The notes: a model not told the origin generated them from the letters alone. DNA of 34,424 bases from Leadbetterella sp031420365 (GCA_031420365.1 JANOMP010000262.1:1-34424); one strand, 5' to 3'. Positions 25,082-32,750 are shown, counted from the stretch's first letter. Numbers and translations are program-made.

Positions 25082-25951
25082 TTAAAACAAGAGTTTTCTT
25101 ACAAATTGATTGTTTTTTACATAACTTTCATACATACTTGCATTTGGTGGGACTGCTCCTTCAATCTGAATTGCCCCTTGGTATGAAATTTCTTCTAAGC
25201 ATTGTTTCACTTTTAAAAAATCTATTTTTCCTTGTCCTAAAAGAAAATCATTTTCTTTAAAATGAAACTCACAAATTTGTTTTTTCTTTCCTAGCCATCG
25301 TATCTCCTCATAGATATCATAACCCATTTTTTCTGAATTTGCTACATCATAATAAACTTTCAGATTGGGAGAAGCCACAGCATCAATAATACGCATATGC
25401 TCTTCTGCACTTAGCCAAGACTCTATCCCCAAAGTAATTCCCAATTTTTCCGCTTTAGGAATAACATCCTTGAATTTTTGAATCACGGCATCTTGACCAA
25501 TAGTATCATTTTTTATATCTCCTTTACCAAAAAATGCTATTAGTACCACTTTAACATCCAATGCCTTAGCCACATCAATACTATCCGAAACCCATATATC
25601 TGTTTGACTATCAGACTTATAAGGAAAATTATTGAGTTCCCCAATACCTAAACCAGTAAACTTAACTTTGAAAATTTTGGATAAGGAAAAATACGCTTCT
25701 TGAACATCTTTTCTTCGTAGGTGCATGTTATTAGTTTTTAATCCTAAACTAAGTTGAGCACCATCTAAACCAATTTGTTGCGCCATTTCCATTGCACCTA
25801 AATTAGATTGATTGCCTATTGACCAATCACACGCCCCAATTGTAAATCTTTTATTCAGAGAATTTTGATCGGTTAAAAATTCAGATGATAATAAAGAAGA
25901 AAAAATGCCTAATGAACTTTTTTGAATAAAGTTCTTTCTTGATATTTTCAT
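25082..25951 (-). CDS. Exported sugar phosphate isomerase/epimerase-like TIM-barrel protein (AP endonuclease 2 superfamily)
   Basis: The 289-residue protein starts with RKNFIQKSSLGIFSSLLSS, a signal-like segment, so it is probably periplasmic. The barrel keeps a metal site of the family: Glu177 (GIESW), Asp202 (YYDVAN), His230 (CEFHF) and Glu264 (IQIEG), with spacing like that of tagatose-3-epimerase-type enzymes. Because phosphorylated sugars are absent from the periplasm, the substrate is probably a free or oxidised sugar. Possible activities are epimerisation, keto-aldo isomerisation, or beta-elimination on 3-keto-glycosides as known for some relatives. It is the first gene of an operon with the heme dehydrogenase and MFS transporter. 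Confidence 0.8.
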   Translation of the reverse strand: MKISRKNFIQKSSLGIFSSLLSSEFLTDQNSLNKRFTIGACDWSIGNQSNLGAMEMAQQIGLDGAQLSLGLKTNNMHLRRKDVQEAYFSLSKIFKVKFTGLGIGELNNFPYKSDSQTDIWVSDSIDVAKALDVKVVLIAFFGKGDIKNDTIGQDAVIQKFKDVIPKAEKLGITLGIESWLSAEEHMRIIDAVASPNLKVYYDVANSEKMGYDIYEEIRWLGKKKQICEFHFKENDFLLGQGKIDFLKVKQCLEEISYQGAIQIEGAVPPNASMYESYVKNNQFVRKLLF

Positions 25952-26051
25952 TAATTTGAATTATTGCACTAATTTAACAAATAATATTGTTTTTCCTTTT
26001 GCCAAAATTCAGAACATTTTAAATTTTCACTAATTCAAAAAATATTGAGTG

Positions 26052-26440
26052 AATTTTCAATTACTGGCATCCGAGAAAAAATAAAAACAAAATGAATTCC
26101 TTTAATCACAAAATCGGGACGCCCGAAACCATTTTGAAAATTTGATTGGAGAATTAATATCAAATCTTAAATAGCTAATAATCAAATTTTAAAGGGGAAT
26201 GCCCTTTAGGTTTATTCGATTTGCGTACCGATTTGTGAATGTTTTTTTGGTAGGACGCCACTCCGATTCTTTTTTTTCAAAAAAAAGTAAGGCCGTCCGG
26301 AGGACACACAAAGAATAAAACTGAGGGGGTCTATTTTAAAAACCAAAAAAATGGTCCCGATTCGGCGACCCGATTGAATAGTAATTTCATTAGGATTTTT
26401 AATCAACTTTAAATTTAGTCGGATGCCAGTAATTTTCAAT
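26052..26440. mobile_element. MITE-like element with terminal inverted repeats and flanking direct repeats
   Basis: Terminal inverted repeats ATTACTGGCATCCGA (26060-26074) and TCGGATGCCAGTAAT (26419-26433) match over 15 bases. The 10-bp sequence AATTTTCAAT occurs as a direct repeat at both outer edges (26052-26061 and 26431-26440, overlapping the repeat ends by 2-3 bases), as expected of a target-site duplication. Inside, AATCGGG (26112-26118) and ACCATTTT (26128-26135) are mirrored by CCCGATT (26369-26375) and AAAATGGT (26348-26355). No transposase is encoded, so the element would be non-autonomous. Its centre shares a block with the dispersed repeats A and B. Confidence 0.7.
26230..26295. 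repeat. Dispersed repeat, partial copy C inside the MITE-like element
   Basis: TTTTTTTGGTAGGACGCCAC, then TCCGATTC, a T/A-run hairpin and AAGTAAGGC match blocks of copy B (around 6642-6664 and the AAAAGTAAGGC part). The GGCTGAGCTGGCATTCCAGT block between them is missing. The hairpin CTTTTTTTTC/AAAAAAAAG corresponds to the one in copy A. Confidence 0.6.
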
Positions 26441-26586
26441 CTAAAATTCAAAAAAAATATAGCATGGAAAAAAGTAATGCTGAGTTAAACAATTAAAAAC
26501 TAGGAATTGTTAAACATAAAAGTCGAACATAACTTCAAATCTCAAAGCTTTGTCCGACTTAAATTTACCAGCCAAAAAGAAAATTT

Positions 26587-26697
26587 TTATTGATAGTTTG
26601 CTTTACTTTTCTTTTCTCTTTTTTCTTCTTTTTTTTCTTTTGGAGTTTTAACCGCTTCTTTCTTCTCCGTTTTCTTTGTGTTCATTCCCTTTGCCAT
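26587..26697 (-). CDS. Small Lys/Glu-rich protein of 36 residues
   Basis: The frame reads MAKGMNTKKTEKKEAVKTPK and then EKKEEKREKKSKANYQ. About 40 percent of residues are lysine, followed by glutamate, giving a highly charged, probably disordered or helical, basic peptide. From memory, short proteins opening MAKG-x-N-[ST]-KK occur widely in Bacteroidota as uncharacterised conserved genes, which is the reason for calling this real; a homology search is needed to confirm it. Function is unknown; the charge would suit nucleic-acid or ribosome binding. It lies alone between the MITE-like element and the class A lactamase relic. Confidence 0.6.
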   Translation of the reverse strand: MAKGMNTKKTEKKEAVKTPKEKKEEKREKKSKANYQ

Positions 26698-27028
26698 AAT
26701 CTTAAATTGTTTTTATATCCAAAGAATAATTTTTGAAATTTTGAGCAAGGAAGCAAAAAAATGAATATGTTTTTATTAAATCGATAAAAATATTCTCCTT
26801 ATGTTAAATTTATTGCCTTTTGAAATATTTATTACACCCTAACTTCGATTTTTTGAATCTAATTCTAAAAGTAAATTGTAATTTAAATTTAGCTTATAAG
26901 AAGAATAGTTATCATAGTTATTTATGTAATTATTAGAGTAAAAATCATGAGGTTGTGTTTATCCTGAAATGGATTAAATATATTGAAAAAGGAAATTATC
27001 CAAAATTCACCACTCAGGTTCAAATTAA
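26698..27028. other. Non-coding AT-rich stretch
   Basis: No gene or regulatory element is supported here. The final 100-150 bases could hold degraded 5' parts of the lactamase relic that follows, but no motif was recognised. Confidence 0.4.
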
Positions 27029-27211
27029 GTTTTAGTGCATCAGATTCTAAATAAAAAGAATGGAAGTAAGGCATTAGATATTCTACTTCTTTGTGAAGAC
27101 AAATTAACCATTTCTCTAAAGTTACCAAAGAATATTTCTATTGCGCATAAAACAGGCACTTTAGATATTGTAAGAGGGGATTCTGCCATAATTTTTAGAA
27201 AAACACTTTGA
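27029..27211 (+). pseudogene. Relic of a class A beta-lactamase-like serine hydrolase (C-terminal part)
   Basis: A 60-codon open stretch without a start codon reads LPKNISIAHKTGTLDIVRGD and then SAIIFRKT. The HKTG box (27146-27157), followed by a hydrophobic strand after an Asp, is the third active-site element of class A-type serine hydrolases. The upstream elements (S-x-x-K, S-D-N) were not found, and the frame is closed by a stop at 27026-27028. This is probably the surviving tail of a gene lost by deletion. Identification rests on a short segment. Confidence 0.6.
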
Positions 27212-27321
27212 TTTTATCCATCTTTGTTGAAAACTTTGAAAGTTTGGGGTAAGCAAAATTAATAATTGCAAACCTTGCAGAAATTTCTTACAATAATTTT
27301 GGAAGGCAGGTAATAAAAAAA

Positions 27322-27376
27322 CATTCATTTTAGCCTAATAAATCCTATGAATAGATTCTTTAGATTAAAACGAATG
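27322..27376 (-). terminator. Candidate terminator after the Prc gene
   Basis: CATTCATTTTA (27322-27332) pairs with TAAAACGAATG (27366-27376) with one G-T pair, across a 33-base loop that itself can fold. A run of A's (27314-27321), a T run on the minus strand, follows. It lies 22 bases past the stop of the protease gene. Confidence 0.45.
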
Positions 27377-27397
27377 CTATTTTTCAAATAAAAGAAC

Positions 27398-29458
27398 TTA
27401 CTTTAAAGCTTGAATCATATCACAAAGGATTTTCTCAGATTCTGTCAAATAAACATCATCTTCCTTTCCTGCTTTTGTAGTCGATTTATTTAATTTCTTT
27501 ACAGATTTTCTTTTGGCTTCAGATTCATCTTTTTCCTTTTTGCGAATTTCGTAATTCAATGAATATTCATTCTTGTCTTTTTGAGCTTTATAATCTTCTA
27601 AATCGGCAACTAAATCAATTAAATTTTCATCCGTCTTTAACCTATTGTTAAATTTAGAATTTAGCTTATTTACAAGTTTTTCATTTACTATATTTAGCTT
27701 TAAGAAATTTGCATTTTCCACTTCATCATAAGGAAGTGCCGTTGGCAATGAGCTTTCTCCCATTTCGTCTGAATTAAATGGTGAAGGCATATGAATATCC
27801 GGCTCAACTCCTTTTAATTGAGTACTATTTCCCGAAATCCTATAGAACTTTTCAGTAGTTAATTTTAATTGACCGAAACGTTCTTTGGCTTCAAAACCTA
27901 CACCATTTCCTACACCACTACGGGAAGCTTGTCTTGGAGAATTAAGAAACTGATCTAAATCTACTAATTGTTGCACAGTTCCTTTTCCGTAGGAGGTCTC
28001 TCCCACTATTAAGCCTCTTTTATAATCTTGAATAGCACCAGCGAATATTTCTGAAGCGGAGGCACTAAATCTATTTTGAAGAATCATAAGAGGACCGCTA
28101 TATACCAACTCTTTATCTGTATCATATTCAACATCCACTTTTCCACGTCCAGTTCTACGCTGTACTACAGGTCCTTCAGTAATAAATAATCCAGATAGAT
28201 TTATTGCTTCTGTAAGTGAACCTCCTCCGTTATTTCTAAGATCTATTAAAACACCATCCACACCTTTTTCTTCAAATTCCAGTAAAAACTTCTTTACGTC
28301 TTTAGTCGTACTTTGAAAATCCCCTCCTTTTCTAGCGTCTTCAAAATCCCTGTAAAACATTGGAATATCAATCACTCCTAATTTATAATCTTTCTTATCA
28401 TGTTTTATTTCAATAACACTGCTTTGTGCAACAGCCTCTTCAAGCTTTATTTTTTCTCTTACAATTCTCAATATTCTTGGTTCCGAACCCACTGGGGCGT
28501 CGGCAGACAGTAATTTTAAACGCACCACAGTGCCTTTTTTACCTCGAATTAGTTTCACAGCATCATCAGTAAGCCAACCAATAATGTCTTGAAATTCGCC
28601 TTCGTCTCCTTGAGCCACTGCCAATATATTGTCTTCTTTATTTCCTTGACCACTTTTAAATAATGGACCTCCTGGAACAATATCTACAATTCTAACATAG
28701 TCTCCTTCATTTCTTAAAGTTGCACCAATACCCTCAAGGGACTGACTCATCTCAATATTAAACTGAGCTGCAGTACTTGGAATCATGTAGGAAGTATGTG
28801 GATCTATAACTTCTGTAAAAGAGTTTAAAAATGTTTGGAACACATCTTCTGCTCGCCATTTTAACACTCTTGTCTCATACATATCATAGCGTTTTTTTAG
28901 AATAGCTACAATTGCACTGTCTTTACTTCCACTCAATTTTAGACCTAAAGCTTGACTCATCAATATTTTGTCCCATACTTTGTCGAGTTCTTGATCAGTA
29001 TTAGGCCATTTCGATTTCGACCTATTAACTTCATATGTTTCATTTGTTGTAAAATCAAACGGCTTATCCAAAAACTTTTTAATGTATTGATGCCTTTCTC
29101 TATATTTTTTCCTGTAAGCATTAAAAACAATAAATGCCGCAGTTAAATCACCCGTTAAGAGCGATTCATCAATAGTAAATTGATATTTATCAAAACTTTG
29201 GATTTCATTTTGAGTAAAATAGGCTTTTGAACCATCAATATTCTCTATATAGCTTTTCCAAACCTTTAAAGACAAGGAGTCATCTAAATTGAATTTCTTA
29301 TAATGATAATTATTCAAAAACTGGGTGACAAAAGCTTCTATTTTTGTTTGGGATGAATTAGGTATAAGATCATCATAGCTATACTTTGGAGTTTCTGTTT
29401 GCCCATGTACGGTCAAAACTCCTACTGCAAATAAGAAAACTAAAAACCGTTTTTTCAT
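27398..29458 (-). CDS. prc: Carboxy-terminal processing (tail-specific) protease, S41A family
   Basis: Prc is a periplasmic protease that trims or degrades proteins from the C-terminus. It affects lipoprotein and cell-wall hydrolase turnover. The 686-residue protein has a signal peptide ending VHGQT, an N-terminal helical domain, and a PDZ domain (about residues 240-340). The S41 domain contains GVLIDLRNNGGGSL and the catalytic dyad: Ser467 in FSASASE and Lys492 in SYGKGTVQ, 25 residues apart as in E. coli Tsp. A Lys-rich C-terminal DUF3340-type region follows. Length is normal for the Prc branch. It starts 53 bases after the FKBP gene, so a two-gene periplasmic protein-quality operon is likely. 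Confidence 0.95.
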   Translation of the reverse strand: MKKRFLVFLFAVGVLTVHGQTETPKYSYDDLIPNSSQTKIEAFVTQFLNNYHYKKFNLDDSLSLKVWKSYIENIDGSKAYFTQNEIQSFDKYQFTIDESLLTGDLTAAFIVFNAYRKKYRERHQYIKKFLDKPFDFTTNETYEVNRSKSKWPNTDQELDKVWDKILMSQALGLKLSGSKDSAIVAILKKRYDMYETRVLKWRAEDVFQTFLNSFTEVIDPHTSYMIPSTAAQFNIEMSQSLEGIGATLRNEGDYVRIVDIVPGGPLFKSGQGNKEDNILAVAQGDEGEFQDIIGWLTDDAVKLIRGKKGTVVRLKLLSADAPVGSEPRILRIVREKIKLEEAVAQSSVIEIKHDKKDYKLGVIDIPMFYRDFEDARKGGDFQSTTKDVKKFLLEFEEKGVDGVLIDLRNNGGGSLTEAINLSGLFITEGPVVQRRTGRGKVDVEYDTDKELVYSGPLMILQNRFSASASEIFAGAIQDYKRGLIVGETSYGKGTVQQLVDLDQFLNSPRQASRSGVGNGVGFEAKERFGQLKLTTEKFYRISGNSTQLKGVEPDIHMPSPFNSDEMGESSLPTALPYDEVENANFLKLNIVNEKLVNKLNSKFNNRLKTDENLIDLVADLEDYKAQKDKNEYSLNYEIRKKEKDESEAKRKSVKKLNKSTTKAGKEDDVYLTESEKILCDMIQALK

Positions 29459-29511
29459 ATAATATAAGTTTTAAACCCCTAAAGCCACACTGTTGACTTG
29501 TCAAGATTTGA

Positions 29512-30297
29512 TTATTTTACTATTTCTAACAATTCTACATCAAACATCAATGCTTGATTTGGACCAATGTTGGGTGGGCCTTGGGCACCATAAGCTAAAT
29601 CTGCTGGTATAAACAAAGTCCATTTCGAACCTGTATTCATTAACTGTAACGCCTCTACCCAACCTTTGATTACTTGAGTAACTCCAAAAGTGGCTGGTTC
29701 ACCCCTACTCACAGAACTATCAAAAACTGTACCGTCTATTAACGTTCCATGATAATGAACTTTTACTTGCTCTGTTTCTAAAGGCTTGGAACCAGTCCCT
29801 TGATTTAAAACCTTATACTGAAGTCCACTTGGTAAAATTACTACACCCGGTTTAGATTTATTAGCTGCTAGAAATAATTCACTTTTCTTTCTATTTTCGT
29901 CGCCAGCTTTTGAAGCTTGCTTTTGAAAATACGATTGTATAAACATTCCACATTGCTCTGAACTTAACATTGTTTTCCCACCATTTAAAACATCACTAAG
30001 TGCTTTGGAAACAAGTTCTGGATTAACATTTACTTTTTGATTTTTGAGATTCTCTCCTACATTAACTCCAATTGCATAACTGAGGCTGTCAATTGAATTC
30101 TTTAGTCCCATTTCTGCGGACATTTTATCTGTAATAGGTTTAGAAGCTGATGGTATAGCAACTTTAGAATTAGCCGAAGTAACTACCTTTGGTTTACTTG
30201 GAGCTGTTACTTTGGGTTTAACTTGTGCCATAGATAAAGTGTTGGCGATTACTATTAAAACACCAAAAGCAACACCAATTTTAGAGGATAATTTCAT
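29512..30297 (-). CDS. FKBP-type peptidyl-prolyl cis-trans isomerase, exported
   Basis: This is a periplasmic or outer-membrane foldase of 261 residues, resembling FkpA/Mip. It has a signal peptide (about residues 1-24, ending SMAQ) and a Lys/Pro/Ser/Thr-rich linker with three similar PSKPKV-like words. An FKBP_N dimerisation helix region follows (LKNSIDSLSYAIGVNVGENL). The C-terminal FKBP domain (about 165-261) has VKVHYHGTLIDGTVFDSS, QVIKGWVEAL and DLAYGAQGPPNIGPNQALMF, all key prolyl-isomerase residues in place. It leads the operon with prc and is divergent from the LytTR gene. Confidence 0.94.
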   Translation of the reverse strand: MKLSSKIGVAFGVLIVIANTLSMAQVKPKVTAPSKPKVVTSANSKVAIPSASKPITDKMSAEMGLKNSIDSLSYAIGVNVGENLKNQKVNVNPELVSKALSDVLNGGKTMLSSEQCGMFIQSYFQKQASKAGDENRKKSELFLAANKSKPGVVILPSGLQYKVLNQGTGSKPLETEQVKVHYHGTLIDGTVFDSSVSRGEPATFGVTQVIKGWVEALQLMNTGSKWTLFIPADLAYGAQGPPNIGPNQALMFDVELLEIVK

Positions 30298-30459
30298 ACT
30301 TTTATTTAAAAATTTACAATTTTATTTACAATTACGATAAAAAGACAAAAAAACGTAATAAATTTAACATTTTTAACAATATCATTAACAAATTTTTTAA
30401 CTATATTATTGTGGTATAGTTTTTGAAACATCAGTTTATTAACAAAAATAGTTTCCCTA

Positions 30460-31563
30460 ATGAAGTCAATTTTAAAATATCCATTATTGGTGTTCAATGG
30501 AATTAAAAAATTATTACAAGCCATTTTTACTGGTTTTGTTAAATTAGCCCTTAAAATTTTCAATCTAGTTAAGAGTTTAATAAAATTTCTTGTATCCGGG
30601 ACGATTAAAATTATTGTTTCAATTTTCAATGGAATAAAAAATTTAGTAAAACTAGTGGTTAACGGAACAATTAAATTAATAAAATATATAATTAATGGAA
30701 TAAAAAGTTTAGTGCTTGCATTTTTTAGAAAGTTAAAAAACCCGTATCATTCTTCTACATTAAGATGGAGAGGTTTCACTCACTCCATAGCTATTTCAGT
30801 TTTAATAACTGTTGGATTCTTATTAATTCAACCATTTTCTATTCAAGATTTACCAATTCAGGAAATAAATATACTATTCTCTTTTATAGCAGGTATATCT
30901 CTTATTGGGATGCTTATTTGCCAGTTTTTGTTACCTTTTGCTTTTAAATCATTTTATGATGAAGCAAAATGGACGCTTGGAAGTCAACTTTTCCAATCTT
31001 TCTTAATGGTTTTAATAATTACTTTTGGATTAGTATATTTTCTAAGTAATAAAGCATTAATCAATGTAGAATTCCCAATTGATGCATTAAAATTAGTTGT
31101 ATTAAGTTTAATTCCTCTTTTTATTTTTGTAGTTATTCAAGAATTAATACACGACAATAAATTTAAAAAGAAAGCAAATGAAATGAATAGTGGCATGAAT
31201 AACAAAGTAGTGTTGCAGGCTAAAAACCCACTAAAAATCTTAAATTTTAAAGGTCAAAATGAAAAGCTTAGTTTAATTCCAAATCAATTAATTTATACAA
31301 AAATTAATAAAAATGAATCAGAGTTTTATTTTCAAAACCCATTTGGATTAGATAAAAAAATGATTTATATCGAAGAAAATAAAGTTAGAGAAGAATTAAA
31401 AAATCATCCTCAGTTTAAGGCTTTCCATGACGACATAATCTTAAATGTTAATGCTATTCAAAAAATCACTGGAAATGCCAGAGGATATGCAATTGCTATC
31501 GCAAGAGTAAATGAACTAGTAAGTATTCCAAGCAGATATAAGAAAATATTAGAAAAATTGTGA
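30460..31563 (+). CDS. LytTR-domain membrane protein with N-terminal 11-residue repeats
   Basis: The 367-residue protein has three parts. Residues 13-89 are seven exact 11-residue units, with Asn-Gly, Thr-Gly or Ser-Gly near each unit start (N13, T24, N35, S46, N57, N68, N79). They alternate as NGIKNLVKLVV and NGTIKLIKYII types, so the higher period is 22. There is no acidic residue in the first 95 positions and Lys recurs regularly, which suggests a long amphipathic helix lying on the membrane. Residues about 105-229 hold four membrane segments. Residues about 255-366 look like a LytTR DNA-binding domain, ending LNVNAIQKI...VNELVSIPSRYKKIL, but the usual R-x-H-R-S is HDDI. It is probably a membrane-tethered transcription factor. 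No histidine kinase is adjacent. Confidence 0.75.
   Translation: MKSILKYPLLVFNGIKKLLQAIFTGFVKLALKIFNLVKSLIKFLVSGTIKIIVSIFNGIKNLVKLVVNGTIKLIKYIINGIKSLVLAFFRKLKNPYHSSTLRWRGFTHSIAISVLITVGFLLIQPFSIQDLPIQEINILFSFIAGISLIGMLICQFLLPFAFKSFYDEAKWTLGSQLFQSFLMVLIITFGLVYFLSNKALINVEFPIDALKLVVLSLIPLFIFVVIQELIHDNKFKKKANEMNSGMNNKVVLQAKNPLKILNFKGQNEKLSLIPNQLIYTKINKNESEFYFQNPFGLDKKMIYIEENKVREELKNHPQFKAFHDDIILNVNAIQKITGNARGYAIAIARVNELVSIPSRYKKILEKL
30496..30726 (+). repeat. Seven tandem 33-bp coding repeats
   Basis: These are seven diverged 33-bp units in frame, encoding the 11-residue repeats of the LytTR protein. Similar words such as AATGGAATAAAAA and GGAACAATTAAA recur at 66-bp steps, which points to duplication of a two-unit (66-bp) module. 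Confidence 0.75.
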
Positions 31564-31624
31564 AATTAAATCTTTCTTCAAACATGGAGACTCTTTTCTG
31601 TATTTTTTTGAATATCTTATTTGA

Positions 31625-32143
31625 TTAAAAAACTTTCATCCATGTGTTTTGAGTTTTCATTACTAATTCAATAATATCTCTAACTACTCCCCTTCCGCCA
31701 TCTACTGTTGAAACAAAATCACAAATTTCAATAACCTCTTTTGCTGCATCTTTTGGACAGCATGAAAAAGTATCTCTATTTTTCATTACTAAATAATCTG
31801 GAATGTCATCGCCTACAAATAAAGTTTCTGTGGGGTCTAAATTATTTTTACTCAAATAAAAATCAAAAGTTTCTAATTTTTGATCAGTACCAATGTTCAG
31901 AAATATATCTTTTACTCCAAGGCTACTTAACCTTGTTCCTATGCTCTTTTGTTTCCCACCTGAAATTACAGCAATTTTATATCCTTGCTTAATTGCCATT
32001 TGAATAGCATAGCCATCTCTAACATTAAATACCCTTTGAACATCGGTCTCTCCCACTAGTAAAGTTGCATCTGTAAATACTCCGTCTACATCAAAAATAA
32101 AAGTGGTTATTTTAAGCAATTTACTTTTAAGTCTAATGTCCAT
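31625..32143 (-). CDS. kdsC: 3-deoxy-D-manno-octulosonate-8-phosphate phosphatase
   Basis: KdsC removes phosphate from Kdo-8-phosphate in the cytoplasm, making Kdo for the lipopolysaccharide core. The 172-residue length is typical of this cap-less HAD phosphatase. Motif I is FDVDGVFTD (Asp18 nucleophile, Asp20), with IAVISGGKQ as the Ser/Lys motifs and LFVGDDIPD as motif IV. The DGYAIQMAIKQG segment is the family substrate loop. Partners such as KdsA, KdsB or KdsD are not in the window. It faces the LytTR gene and lies 88 bases after the helix-hairpin-helix gene on the same strand. Related YrbI-type N-acylneuraminate-9-phosphatase-like enzymes are the main alternative. Confidence 0.88.
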   Translation of the reverse strand: MDIRLKSKLLKITTFIFDVDGVFTDATLLVGETDVQRVFNVRDGYAIQMAIKQGYKIAVISGGKQKSIGTRLSSLGVKDIFLNIGTDQKLETFDFYLSKNNLDPTETLFVGDDIPDYLVMKNRDTFSCCPKDAAKEVIEICDFVSTVDGGRGVVRDIIELVMKTQNTWMKVF

Positions 32144-32231
32144 TCTTTGATTCCTTTAATATTTTAACAATTATAACAAAAAAACGAGGTTATCCCAATC
32201 GCTTTTAGTAAAGAAATTAATAAATTAAATA

Positions 32232-32750
32232 TTAGGCCCTCCCTTTACTTAATTCATCTTGCCATTTTTTTAATTCATCCCATTTACCGTCCCGAGCTAA
32301 AGCGGCTTGTTTAGGCCATGTAGTGGGGTCGTGCATTTGGAATCTTGAACCTGCTGATTCTAAAATAGTTTTAATTTTTAAAGAATCTGTCAAAGCTAAT
32401 TCAGCAAAAGTAAAAATACCAGCCGAATGGCATAGCTCTTCAATTTTTGGACCAATACCTTCTACAATTTTTAAATCATCTTTTTTAGCCGGCTTTGAAT
32501 CAGCAAAGACAGCAACTGGGCCTGTAGTAACAATTGAAGTTTCAATATCTTTACGGGTTGAAATTTTAGTTTTTCTACAAGCTTCTAATTCATTCTCCAA
32601 AAATTCAATTCTATCTCGAAGCTCAGAAGCATGAGTATTATGGCGATTTAGTAATCTATTTAACAACCACCATAACAAAAGTAAAGGCAATAGCCAAAAC
32701 AAAAATATATCCAAGGGGAAATTTGTGAATAAACATTTAAGATTTTCCAT
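32232..32750 (-). CDS. Single-pass membrane protein with C-terminal helix-hairpin-helix domain
   Basis: The 172-residue protein has an N-terminal transmembrane helix (about residues 13-33, rich in Leu and Trp). A short coiled-coil follows (SELRDRIEFLENELEACR), and then an H3TH/DUF4332-like domain from about residue 90: LKIVEGIGPKIEELCHSAGI, then FTFAELALT and a conserved end FQMHDPTTWPKQAALARDGK. This end is frequent in small Bacteroidota proteins whose function is unknown; the fold recalls DNA-binding domains of flap-type nucleases but no nuclease domain is present. It lies 28 bases after the OmpA-like gene, so the two are probably one envelope operon. Confidence 0.75.
   Translation of the reverse strand: MENLKCLFTNFPLDIFLFWLLPLLLLWWLLNRLLNRHNTHASELRDRIEFLENELEACRKTKISTRKDIETSIVTTGPVAVFADSKPAKKDDLKIVEGIGPKIEELCHSAGIFTFAELALTDSLKIKTILESAGSRFQMHDPTTWPKQAALARDGKWDELKKWQDELSKGRA

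Larger units (their letters stand above)
25952..26586. other. Gene-free region holding a MITE-like element
   Basis: No reliable coding region was found. Most of it is the inverted-repeat element at 26052-26440, listed separately. The rest is AT-rich DNA carrying the upstream region of the TIM-barrel operon. Confidence 0.5.

Noticed and set aside
26212..26451. A 79-codon minus-strand frame within the MITE-like element
   Set aside because: Its composition is that of hairpins and homopolymer runs and it resembles no transposase.
26922..27128. A 68-codon minus-strand frame
   Set aside because: It is antisense to the class A lactamase relic, which shows recognisable motifs on the plus strand.
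30306..30629. A 107-codon minus-strand frame opposite the start of the LytTR gene
   Set aside because: It is antisense to the tandem repeat region and its K/N/I/L composition follows from the AT-rich repeats; the plus-strand frame has the family domain.
30496..30726. Tandem 33-bp units as a non-coding minisatellite
   Set aside because: The units keep the reading frame and the encoded Gly/Lys/hydrophobic pattern while the DNA has diverged, which indicates selection on the protein.
32323..32634. A 103-codon plus-strand frame opposite the helix-hairpin-helix gene
   Set aside because: The minus-strand frame has a conserved domain; this one is its shadow.
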